Assembly: GCF_002954765.1 (NCBI RefSeq)
Contig: NZ_MTPW01000001.1
Span: 1,253,501-1,317,500, forward strand
DNA: 64,000 bases
Source: Nonlabens arenilitoris
GTDB taxonomy: Bacteria; Bacteroidota; Bacteroidia; Flavobacteriales; Flavobacteriaceae
Reading direction: 5' to 3'
Below are positions 20,420-28,172 of this stretch, piece by piece (the stretch's first letter is position 1; the number at the start of each line of letters is the position of its first letter). A model generated the notes under the pieces. It was not told where the DNA came from. It saw only the letters and a program-made list of their open reading frames with translations, and ran no database searches. Position numbers and translations under genes: made by a program.

Positions 20420-20575
20420 GTTACTAGATGTCAAACTGGTGGTGGAACGAGTCATGACCCATTTGGCACCGATGATAATCCTGGCGGTAGTGGTCCTACA
20501 GACCCAAATGATTCAGGAGATCCCGATGAGATAGGAACCACTCCTAATGATGGTGGTGCGCTGGATCCTGTTGAT

Positions 20576-21235
20576 GTGGATGTTTTATGTAATGAAGTTG
20601 TAAATCGCTTTAGCCAACAACTTTTCTCGGATAAAATTGAAAATATAAAAGAAAAATTGTCATTAAAAAAAGAATACGGACACGTAGAAAATGGATTTGG
20701 AAATTTTGTTCCTGTTGAATCTGATACAGATTATTCGGCAATTAATGATGTGCCTGTTGATACAACAACTATTGGAATGATGCACTCCCATTTCAATAAT
20801 TTTGCTACAGGTAATATCCATCCAGAAACCGGTGATCCAGAAATAATAAAACCTATTAAAATACAATCCCCTAAAGATGTGCAACTGTTTCTAGTCCTTT
20901 TGAGAAACGCAGCAAACAACAATATACCTCTTAAAAAAGTATACTTGACAATGGTCTCCTCTTCTGGAGTTTACACTCTTAAATATGATGGAAATGCTAA
21001 CAATATTCCTGCGGGAGGATCTACTAATGGATTAACCGCAGAAAAGTTTGAAAAAAAGTTTATTGAATATATCAAGAAATATAAAAATGAAAGAGGTTTA
21101 TTGAAATTCATGAAAGATGAAATGGGCATTTCTAATGTATCATTGTACAGAACCATGAATAATGGAAATACTAAAAAATATTATCTTGAGGGAGATAAAG
21201 ACAAACTTAAAAAAGATGTATGTCATGAAGATTAA
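20576..21235 (+). pseudogene. 3' part of interrupted gene: JAMM/MPN-like domain
   Basis: In frame with the upstream lipoprotein fragment. A GTG at 20576 could restart translation, but no RBS or promoter box stands out and the product would lack a signal peptide. The domain has GMMHSHFNN followed about 30 residues later by IQSPKDVQLFL. An HxH...SxxD arrangement like this is reminiscent of the JAMM metalloprotease motif and of JAB-like domains ending many flavobacterial lipoproteins. The required upstream Glu cannot be assigned with certainty, and the HxH-to-SxxD spacing is longer than the classical one. Activity is therefore unproven. The 3' end overlaps the start of the DUF6705-type gene (21225), implying translational coupling. 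Confidence 0.7.
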
Positions 21236-21827
21236 AATTATAGCATTACTAATATTAACATTAACTATGTATTCAAATGAGTTAAAGGCTCAAGACGTAA
21301 TTATGAGCCTAGACACATTTACAACTTATGCTGATGATCCAGACTCCAGCATTCCAGATGAGATCACTTACATTAAAGACGTTAATAATAAGTTAGATCC
21401 ATTTGTCGGTACTTTTATTGGTAATCATGAAGGAAAGTCATTTACATTTGTCATTTCCAAAATTACAGGTCCTTTTGCAGATATTATTGCAGACCAACTC
21501 AACATAAAATATAAGATAGAAGATTCAAATGGAGTTGTTTTGGCTCAAACCTTAAATCTATCAAACAATTCTTTTGATATAGGCGGTATTTGTTTCACAC
21601 CCGAAGGTTTTTATACAGCGAGCTATGTTGGCTTCGATGGTTGTGCACAAGCAGGTACTTTTTCTATGGTGCTTTCTGATACTACTAATCTACCAACTGT
21701 GTCACCTAACCAACTTACTGTTTATCTGGATCCAGCTAGAGAATTGTTAACTAACGATGAATGCCCTAATGGGGCAAGCCCACATATTTTCCCCACAAAT
21801 GAACATTTTGTTCTTACTAGAATTTAA
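21225..21827 (+). CDS. DUF6705-type secreted protein
   Basis: About 200 residues from ATG 21225 (ATG 21216 is nearly as good). The signal peptide is MKIKIIALLILTLTMYSNEL followed by KAQ. The motif ITYIKDVNNKLDPFVGTFIG is characteristic of flavobacterial DUF6705 proteins (recognised from memory), followed by beta-rich sequence and a GICFTP...GFDGCAQAG pair of Cys. Function unknown. Its start overlaps the end of the JAMM-like reading frame by about 11 bases, so the two were probably translated together. The longer frame from 21162 has no support. Confidence 0.8.
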   Translation: MKIKIIALLILTLTMYSNELKAQDVIMSLDTFTTYADDPDSSIPDEITYIKDVNNKLDPFVGTFIGNHEGKSFTFVISKITGPFADIIADQLNIKYKIEDSNGVVLAQTLNLSNNSFDIGGICFTPEGFYTASYVGFDGCAQAGTFSMVLSDTTNLPTVSPNQLTVYLDPARELLTNDECPNGASPHIFPTNEHFVLTRI

Positions 21828-21856
21828 TAAAAACTGTCTTACTACTATATAAACCG

Positions 21857-21894
21857 CTTTTAACTAACTTTACATCAGTTAAAAGGGATTTTTT
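21857..21894 (+). terminator. Hairpin with T run before the propeller gene
   Basis: The arms CTTTTAACT and AGTTAAAAG are followed by a six-T run that ends right at the next ATG (21895). A TAACTTTA box inside it (21865-21872) may be that gene's minus-7 element. Confidence 0.5.
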
Positions 21895-23199
21895 ATGACA
21901 CTACGTTTACTTTATTTATTCTTATGCTTTTCTGTTTGCTCTCATGCACAATTTTGGGTAGAGAATGCCTCTGGTTTTCCGTTATCAAATACGGGCCTTT
22001 CCAAAATTCATATTGTAGATGATAACATAGCCTGGGCAACTGGTTATGATGGTATCAACCCAAATGTAAATGTGCAACGCTTCACGACTACTAGCGATGC
22101 TGGTGCTACCTGGACAGCTGGAACTATAGATGTAGGAAATGCTAATCTAGGAATCTCAAACATCTCTGGTGTAAGTGCAACAACAGCATATATAGCCGTT
22201 CATCCACGTGCTTCAGGTCAGATAGGTGGTGTGTGGCAAACAGTTGATACAGGAATTACTTGGACTCGTCAATCTGGCGCTCTTTTCAATAGCGCGACTA
22301 GTTTTACAAATGTGGTTCATTTTTATAATACAAATGATGGTGTCGTGATAGGCGATCCCGCAGGCGGCTATTGGGAAATATACACGACAACAAATGGTGG
22401 TACTAGTTATACTAGAGTTCCTAGTTCAAACATACCTGCGCCTTTAACCAACGAGGTAGGTTATCTAGCACAGTATACTCATTTAGGTAATAACATTTGG
22501 TTTACTACTAGCGCAGGAAGAGTCTATCATTCTGCAAACATGGGAAACAATTGGAGCGTTTTTAATACACCACTTAGTGATTTCGGTGGAACAAATTTAA
22601 GTGGAGATATTACTTTTAGTACCGCAAATAAAGGAATGATTCAAGATAATTCTGGTAACTTATTTATAACACAAGATGCTGGAACCACATGGAATCCAGT
22701 AAACATCTCTGGCACAGGCTTCCCATACGGTGGTGCTATTGCTTATATCCCAAACTCTTCTAGAGTGGTGAGTACCGGCGGTGATACTGCACTAGCAGGT
22801 ACCGCTTACTCTACAGATGACGGCATTACATGGACTAATGTAAGTACAGATCAACATGTTGACGTCGCTTTTTTAGATGAGGATACTGGTTATAGTGGCG
22901 GATTTAGCACTATTAGTACACAAGATGGTGTTTATGTCTATACAGACAGTGTACTGTCTACTTATGATCAATTAGCAACAGATGGTTTTTCTATTTACCC
23001 TAATCCTAGTTCAGAATTTATCAATATTTTAAGTACTCAACCCATAGAAAAAGTTGAAATTTATGATATCAATAGTAGATTATTAATGGAATATAGTAAC
23101 ATATCATTGATTGATGTGACTGATTTACAAAGTGGTATTTATTTTATTAAAGTTAATGCTAATACTACTTCAACCACACAGCAACTAATAAAAAACTAA
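21895..23199 (+). CDS. Secreted beta-propeller protein (BNR/Ycf48-like) with T9SS type A tail
   Basis: 434 residues with signal peptide MTLRLLYLFLCFSVCSHAQ. It contains repeated Asp-box-like sequences such as TTSDAGATWTAG, QTVDTGITWTRQ, ITQDAGTTWNPV and YSTDDGITWTNV, spaced as in sialidase/BNR or photosynthesis-stability-factor-like propellers. The last ~75 residues are a sorting domain (FSIYPNPSSEFINI, VEIYDINSRLL, LQSGIYFIKV). No sialidase catalytic arginine triad could be assigned, so an enzymatic role is not claimed. The next gene starts two bases after the stop, so an operon with the prolyl oligopeptidase is likely. Confidence 0.85.
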   Translation: MTLRLLYLFLCFSVCSHAQFWVENASGFPLSNTGLSKIHIVDDNIAWATGYDGINPNVNVQRFTTTSDAGATWTAGTIDVGNANLGISNISGVSATTAYIAVHPRASGQIGGVWQTVDTGITWTRQSGALFNSATSFTNVVHFYNTNDGVVIGDPAGGYWEIYTTTNGGTSYTRVPSSNIPAPLTNEVGYLAQYTHLGNNIWFTTSAGRVYHSANMGNNWSVFNTPLSDFGGTNLSGDITFSTANKGMIQDNSGNLFITQDAGTTWNPVNISGTGFPYGGAIAYIPNSSRVVSTGGDTALAGTAYSTDDGITWTNVSTDQHVDVAFLDEDTGYSGGFSTISTQDGVYVYTDSVLSTYDQLATDGFSIYPNPSSEFINILSTQPIEKVEIYDINSRLLMEYSNISLIDVTDLQSGIYFIKVNANTTSTTQQLIKN

Positions 23200-23201
23200 C
23201 T

Positions 23202-25364
23202 ATGAAAAAAACACTTCTCGCAGCCACTGTTCTTATGGCATTGGTATCTTGTGAAGACAAAAAACAGGATTCAAAAAAAATGGAAATTACTTATCCTACC
23301 ACACAAACAGTAGATCATGTTGATAATTATCATGGTACAGATGTACCAGATCCATACCGCTGGCTAGAAGATGATCGTAGTGCAGAGACCGGTGAATGGG
23401 TTAAAGCACAAAATCAAGTTACTAATAGTTACTTAGATCAGATACGCTTTCGCGAAAGCGTAAAAAACCGTCTCACAGAATTATGGAACTATGAAAAAGT
23501 AGGAGCGCCATTTATAGAAGGTGACTATACTTATTTCTATAAAAATGACGGGTTGCAAAATCAATATGTTATCTACAGATTCCCAAATGATGGAAATATG
23601 GAAGATGCTGAGGTTTTCTTAGATCCTAACTCCTTTTCTAAAGATGGAACAACTTCACTAGGTGGAACTTCTTTTACTAAAGATGGTTCTCTGTTTGCTT
23701 ACGCGATTTCTGAAGGAGGAAGCGACTGGAGAAAAATTATCGTGCTCAATACAGAGGACTTAAGTCAAGTAGGAGACACCATTAAAGATGTAAAGTTTTC
23801 TGGAATGTCTTGGAGAGGAAATGATGGATTCTATTATTCCAGCTATGATAAACCAGATGGTAGTGAGCTCAGTGCTATGACCGACCAGCATAAGTTGTAT
23901 TACCACAAATTAGGAACACCACAGAGTGCTGATCAAGTAATCTTTGGCGGTACACCAGATCAAAAATATCGTTACGTAGGTGGTGGTGTTACCGACGATC
24001 AGAACTATCTAGTCATTTCTGCCAGTACTTCTACAAATGGTGGTAAAATGTTCATGAAAGAATTAAATAAACCTAATGCTCCATTAGTTACTATTTTAGA
24101 CAATTTTGATACCAATACTTATTTATTACATAATGAAGGTTCTAAGTTATGGCTGGTGACAGACTATAATGCACCTAACAAACGTATCGTTACAACCGAC
24201 TTTTCTAACCCAACTCAAGAAAATTGGGTAGATGTGATTCCTGAAACAGAAAATGTGTTGTCACCTTCTACTGGTGGTGGATATATATTTACAGAGTATA
24301 TGGTAGATGCTGTATCTAAAGTGCAACAATACAATTATGATGGTACATTGGTAAGGAATGTAGAATTACCAGGAATAGGAAATGTAGGCGGTTTTGGTGC
24401 TAAAGAAAAAGATGAAACGTTATACTATAGCTTTACTAATTACACCACTCCTGGAAGCACTTATTTATATGATATAGAAAAAGGAACTTCAGAACTGTAT
24501 CGCAAACCAGAAATTAAGTTCAATAGTGATGAATATGAGTCTAAGCAGGTATTCTATACCTCTAAAGACGGCACTAAAATCCCTATGATTATTTCACACA
24601 AAAAAGGATTAGTATTAGATGGTAAAAACCCAACTATTCTTTATGGTTATGGCGGTTTCAATATTTCATTAAATCCAAGTTTCTCAGTTTCTAGAGCTGC
24701 ATGGATGGAAATGGGCGGTATTTATGCCGTGGCAAATTTACGCGGTGGTGGTGAATATGGTAAAAAATGGCATGACGCTGGTACTAAAATGCAAAAGCAA
24801 AACGTATTTGATGATTTTATAGCTGCTGGTGAATGGTTAAAAGACAACGATTATACCTCTACAAAATATCTTGCCATCCAAGGTGGTTCTAACGGTGGAT
24901 TGTTAGTAGGGGCAACGATGACACAGCGACCAGATTTAGCTGGTGTAGCATTCCCAGCGGTAGGTGTATTAGATATGTTAAGATATAATAAGTTTACCGC
25001 AGGTGCAGGATGGGCTTATGACTATGGAACCGCTGAGGATAATCCAGAAATGTTCAATTATCTTAAAGGATATTCCCCATTACACAATATTAAACAAGGT
25101 GTTTCTTATCCAGCGACTATGGTAACTACAGGTGATCACGATGATCGAGTAGTTCCAGCACACTCGTTTAAATTTGCTGCTGAACTGCAGTCTAAACAAG
25201 CTGGAGATGCTCCTACCTTAATAAGAATAGAGACTGATGCTGGTCACGGTGCAGGTAAATCAACCGCACAAGTAATTCAAGAACAAACAGATATTTATAG
25301 TTTTGCCTTATTTAATATGGGCTTTGAAGAACTACCAGAACTAAGTACAAGAGTAAAAATGTAA
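23202..25364 (+). CDS. Prolyl oligopeptidase family serine peptidase (S9A), lipoprotein
   Basis: 720 residues. Lipoprotein signal MKKTLLAATVLMALVSCEDK. The N-terminal seven-bladed propeller (DPYRWLED near 45, NQYVIYRF) gates an alpha/beta-hydrolase domain with Ser563 in GGSNGG, the GDHDDRVVP acid loop (645-653) and His685 in DAGHGAG. It should cleave proline-containing peptides in the periplasm or at the outer membrane. Codons 82-86 are formed by palindrome copy 4 and read RFRES within QIRFRESVKN. Length matches the family without a gap, so the palindrome seems to sit in place of ordinary codons rather than as an insertion (inference). Follows the propeller gene at a two-base spacing. Confidence 0.95.
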   Translation: MKKTLLAATVLMALVSCEDKKQDSKKMEITYPTTQTVDHVDNYHGTDVPDPYRWLEDDRSAETGEWVKAQNQVTNSYLDQIRFRESVKNRLTELWNYEKVGAPFIEGDYTYFYKNDGLQNQYVIYRFPNDGNMEDAEVFLDPNSFSKDGTTSLGGTSFTKDGSLFAYAISEGGSDWRKIIVLNTEDLSQVGDTIKDVKFSGMSWRGNDGFYYSSYDKPDGSELSAMTDQHKLYYHKLGTPQSADQVIFGGTPDQKYRYVGGGVTDDQNYLVISASTSTNGGKMFMKELNKPNAPLVTILDNFDTNTYLLHNEGSKLWLVTDYNAPNKRIVTTDFSNPTQENWVDVIPETENVLSPSTGGGYIFTEYMVDAVSKVQQYNYDGTLVRNVELPGIGNVGGFGAKEKDETLYYSFTNYTTPGSTYLYDIEKGTSELYRKPEIKFNSDEYESKQVFYTSKDGTKIPMIISHKKGLVLDGKNPTILYGYGGFNISLNPSFSVSRAAWMEMGGIYAVANLRGGGEYGKKWHDAGTKMQKQNVFDDFIAAGEWLKDNDYTSTKYLAIQGGSNGGLLVGATMTQRPDLAGVAFPAVGVLDMLRYNKFTAGAGWAYDYGTAEDNPEMFNYLKGYSPLHNIKQGVSYPATMVTTGDHDDRVVPAHSFKFAAELQSKQAGDAPTLIRIETDAGHGAGKSTAQVIQEQTDIYSFALFNMGFEELPELSTRVKM
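23445..23460. repeat. 16-bp palindrome, copy 4 (intragenic)
   Basis: Exact copy inside the prolyl oligopeptidase gene, read CGC TTT CGC GAA AGC = RFRES. Confidence 0.95.
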
Positions 25365-25393
25365 ATTTTACATTTCATTAATAGACAATTACT

Positions 25394-25422
25394 AAAACCC
25401 ATGCAATTTGCGTGGGTTTTTT
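25394..25422 (+). terminator. Terminator after prolyl oligopeptidase gene (hairpin type A)
   Basis: AAAACCCATGCAA pairs with TTGCGTGGGTTTT and a T run follows. Nearly the same hairpin recurs at 27087. Confidence 0.85.
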
Positions 25423-25527
25423 ATTTCATAACTATTAAATAATAATTTATAAACCATCATATAAGACCTAGCTAACACTATTCAGCTATTGAAGACTTTG
25501 TTTTGTACATGCCAAAAAATCAATAAA

Positions 25528-27066
25528 ATGAATAAAATTATTTATGCCTTAATTGCAATTATACTATGTAGTTGTAATAATAATGATGATAGAAGTGATC
25601 ATATCTCACTATCTACTGAAGTAAATTTTCAAAGAGCTGCAACTATTCAAGTCGGTGGTGCCGGCAGTGCAGAAATAAGTGCTTATGATATAGTCAGTAA
25701 AAAACTATTTGTTATAAATGCAGAGTCCAATCAAGTTAATGTTTATGACTTATCAAACCCTAGTATTCCAATTGAACAACCAGCTATTACATTAACAAGC
25801 GGAGCTCCTAATAGTGTTGCAGTTGGTGATGGTATTATTGCCGTAGCGGTAGAGAATGACAATAAACAGCTTAATGGTACCGTCGTTACCTATGATATTG
25901 AGAGTCAAACTTTACTAGATAGCTATACCGTAGGCGCATTACCAGATATGGTTACTTTTACACCAGATGGTGAAAAAATTCTCGTTGCCTGTGAAGGTGA
26001 GCCTAATGATGATTATACCATCGATCCTGAAGGAACTGTAGGCATTATTACACTATCAAATGGAGCGATACAATTAATCAATTTTGCGAGTTTAAATAAT
26101 CAAAAAGCGGCTTTAAAGAATGATGGTGTACGTATTTATGGTCCAGGTGCCACTGTAGCTCAAGACTTAGAGCCAGAATATATAGTGGTGTCTGAAAATG
26201 GAAATACTGCATATGTCACTTGTCAAGAAAACAATGCACTGATAAGTATAGATGTAAATGCTGCAACTATAAACTATGTAAAAGCTTATGGTGTTAAGGA
26301 TTATAATAATCCTTTAAATAGCATAGACGCCAGTGATAGAGATGATGTAACACAATTAAAAAATTGGCCTGTACTTTCATATTATCATCCAGATGGTATG
26401 GATATCGTTACTATAAATGGTCAAGAATTGATTGTTACAGCAAATGAAGGAGATGCTCGCGATTACGATGGGTATTCTGAAGAAGAAAGAGTTAAGGACC
26501 TTATTTTAGACCCAACAGCTTTTCCAGATGCAGCTACTTTACAAATGGATGAAAATATTGGTAGATTAAAGATTACAACTGCAAATGGTGATATCGATGG
26601 TGATGGTGATTATGATGTAATTTACGGATATGGTGGTCGTAGCTTCAGCTTTTGGGATACCAATGGAAACCTTGTTTATGATAGTGGTAATAGTATAGCA
26701 GTAAACACTCTAAATATCAACCCTACACGATTCAATGATGAAGATGGACGTAGTGATGATAAAGGTGCTGAGCCAGAAGCAGTAGCTGTTTTAGAAATAA
26801 AAAGTAATACATCAAACACTAATTCTATAAACAACAGATATATACTCGCCGTAGCTATGGAACGTACAGATGGTGTTTTATTATATGATGTTACAAACCC
26901 TAATAATCCAGTATTTCTTACATGGTTAGAAGCAATAGGTGATGAAGCACCAGAAAGTTTATTAATGATTCCACGAGAAGAAAGTGGTAATGATAAAGCA
27001 TTGCTAATCATAAGTAATGAAGATAGCGGTACCGTTAACATCTATCAAAACAATGTTTTAGATTAA
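25528..27066 (+). CDS. Choice-of-anchor I family lipoprotein (propeller)
   Basis: 512 residues from ATG 25528. Lipoprotein signal MNKIIYALIAIILCSCNNND. The frame from 25489 adds 13 residues before a perfect lipobox signal and is rejected. The sequence has the hallmarks of the choice-of-anchor I/alkaline-phosphatase-like propeller family: VTFTPDGEKILVACEGEPND, then DPEGTVGII, then YHPDGMDIV, TANEGDARDY, YGYGGRSFSFWD and LLYDVTNPNNP. Such proteins are secreted and often tied to phosphate or nucleotide scavenging, but their activity is uncertain. The gene stands alone between two near-identical terminators (25394 and 27087). Confidence 0.88.
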   Translation: MNKIIYALIAIILCSCNNNDDRSDHISLSTEVNFQRAATIQVGGAGSAEISAYDIVSKKLFVINAESNQVNVYDLSNPSIPIEQPAITLTSGAPNSVAVGDGIIAVAVENDNKQLNGTVVTYDIESQTLLDSYTVGALPDMVTFTPDGEKILVACEGEPNDDYTIDPEGTVGIITLSNGAIQLINFASLNNQKAALKNDGVRIYGPGATVAQDLEPEYIVVSENGNTAYVTCQENNALISIDVNAATINYVKAYGVKDYNNPLNSIDASDRDDVTQLKNWPVLSYYHPDGMDIVTINGQELIVTANEGDARDYDGYSEEERVKDLILDPTAFPDAATLQMDENIGRLKITTANGDIDGDGDYDVIYGYGGRSFSFWDTNGNLVYDSGNSIAVNTLNINPTRFNDEDGRSDDKGAEPEAVAVLEIKSNTSNTNSINNRYILAVAMERTDGVLLYDVTNPNNPVFLTWLEAIGDEAPESLLMIPREESGNDKALLIISNEDSGTVNIYQNNVLD

Positions 27067-27086
27067 ATCATCCACTTAATAATATT

Positions 27087-27115
27087 AAACCCATGCAAAT
27101 TGCATGGGTTTTTTA
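27087..27115 (+). terminator. Terminator after choice-of-anchor I gene (hairpin type A)
   Basis: AAACCCATGCAA pairs with TTGCATGGGTTT and a T run follows. It differs from the hairpin at 25394 by a loop base and one stem base. Confidence 0.88.
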
Positions 27116-27127
27116 GTTTCTAGCAAA

Positions 27128-27135
27128 TACCTTTG
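27128..27135 (+). promoter_or_regulatory. minus-7 box four bases before the ABC ATPase start
   Basis: TACCTTTG, then TAAT, then ATG 27140. The spacing predicts a leaderless or near-leaderless mRNA. Confidence 0.65.
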
Positions 27136-27139
27136 TAAT

Positions 27140-28072
27140 ATGTTACATTTAAAAGACCTTCAGTTTTCATATCCACAAGGTAAAGCCTTACATAAAATCA
27201 ATTTAAAAATTGATCAAGGAACACACGCGGCACTTATAGGTGAAAGCGGTTGTGGAAAAAGTACTTTACTGAATTTAATCTATGGCTTGCTACAAGAAGA
27301 AAGTGGTGAAATAACTTTTGAAGGTAAAATATTAGATGGGGCAGATTTTCATCTCGTACCAGGTCATCCCATGATGAAGTATGTACCGCAAGAGTTTGAT
27401 TTAATGCCTTTTACTACCGTATTTGAAAATGTAGGGGAGCATCTTTCCATACAGATTGATGACAGAGTATCTCGCATTGCAGATTTACTTCATATAGTCG
27501 ATATGAGCGACTTTAAAGATCGCAAGGTAAAAACATTAAGCGGCGGGCAAAAACAGCGCGTAGCAATTGCTAAAGCGCTCGCTCAACAACCTAAGGTCTT
27601 ACTACTAGATGAACCTTTTTCAAACATTGATAATTTTAGGAAAAACGACTTAAGACGTAGCCTGTTTTCTTATCTTAAAAAAGAGAATATTACCTGCCTA
27701 ATTGCGACACATGATAAAGATGATGTGCTACCATTTACACATCAAACTATAATCATGCGCAATGGCCATATCATTGATCATAGAAAAACTATCGATTGCT
27801 ATCAAAAGCCGTTCAATAAATACGGAGCCTCTCTATTCAATGAGGTAAATGTAATTCCAGTAGGATGGTTTAATAATGCTGAAGAAATCATATGCTATCC
27901 TGAACAGCTTGCTGTTAATGAAAAAGGCATTGAAGTAATTGTAGAAAACTCTTATTTTAAAGGAGCAGATTATCTAATTCAAGCTACATATCAAGATGAA
28001 ACCTTATTATTCAATTCGCTTGAGAAACTCGAGACTGGTCAAAAAGTAAAATTAGCTTTAAAGAGCAATTAA
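27140..28072 (+). CDS. ABC transporter ATP-binding protein, orphan
   Basis: 310 residues from ATG 27140 (MLHLKDLQFSYPQGK). Walker A GESGCGKST, signature LSGGQKQRVAIAKAL, Walker B VLLLDEPFSNID and the H-loop ATHDKDD are intact. After about residue 220 there is a TOBE-like beta domain (PEQLAVNEKGIEV ... LETGQKVKLAL), as in the PotA/FbpC/CysA importers for iron, polyamine, spermidine or anion. No permease or binding protein gene is nearby, so substrate and partners are unknown. The upstream frame from 27104 overlaps the terminator and promoter and is rejected. The divergence from neighbours and its own promoter indicate a single-gene unit. Confidence 0.92.
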   Translation: MLHLKDLQFSYPQGKALHKINLKIDQGTHAALIGESGCGKSTLLNLIYGLLQEESGEITFEGKILDGADFHLVPGHPMMKYVPQEFDLMPFTTVFENVGEHLSIQIDDRVSRIADLLHIVDMSDFKDRKVKTLSGGQKQRVAIAKALAQQPKVLLLDEPFSNIDNFRKNDLRRSLFSYLKKENITCLIATHDKDDVLPFTHQTIIMRNGHIIDHRKTIDCYQKPFNKYGASLFNEVNVIPVGWFNNAEEIICYPEQLAVNEKGIEVIVENSYFKGADYLIQATYQDETLLFNSLEKLETGQKVKLALKSN

Positions 28073-28172
28073 AACTTAGATGACAACTCAGTTTAAAAAT
28101 TCAACAACTCAGTAAAAGAGAATAGTTACCAGCCTTATTTCATAGGATGTTTGTATCATCAAACCATGACCT

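Noticed and set aside
19775..21827. Toxin-immunity pair made of the JAMM-like gene and the DUF6705 gene
   Set aside because: The overlap and JAMM-like motif are suggestive, but the first protein is a lipoprotein of a common family and there is no polymorphic-toxin delivery domain. Kept only as a low-weight possibility.
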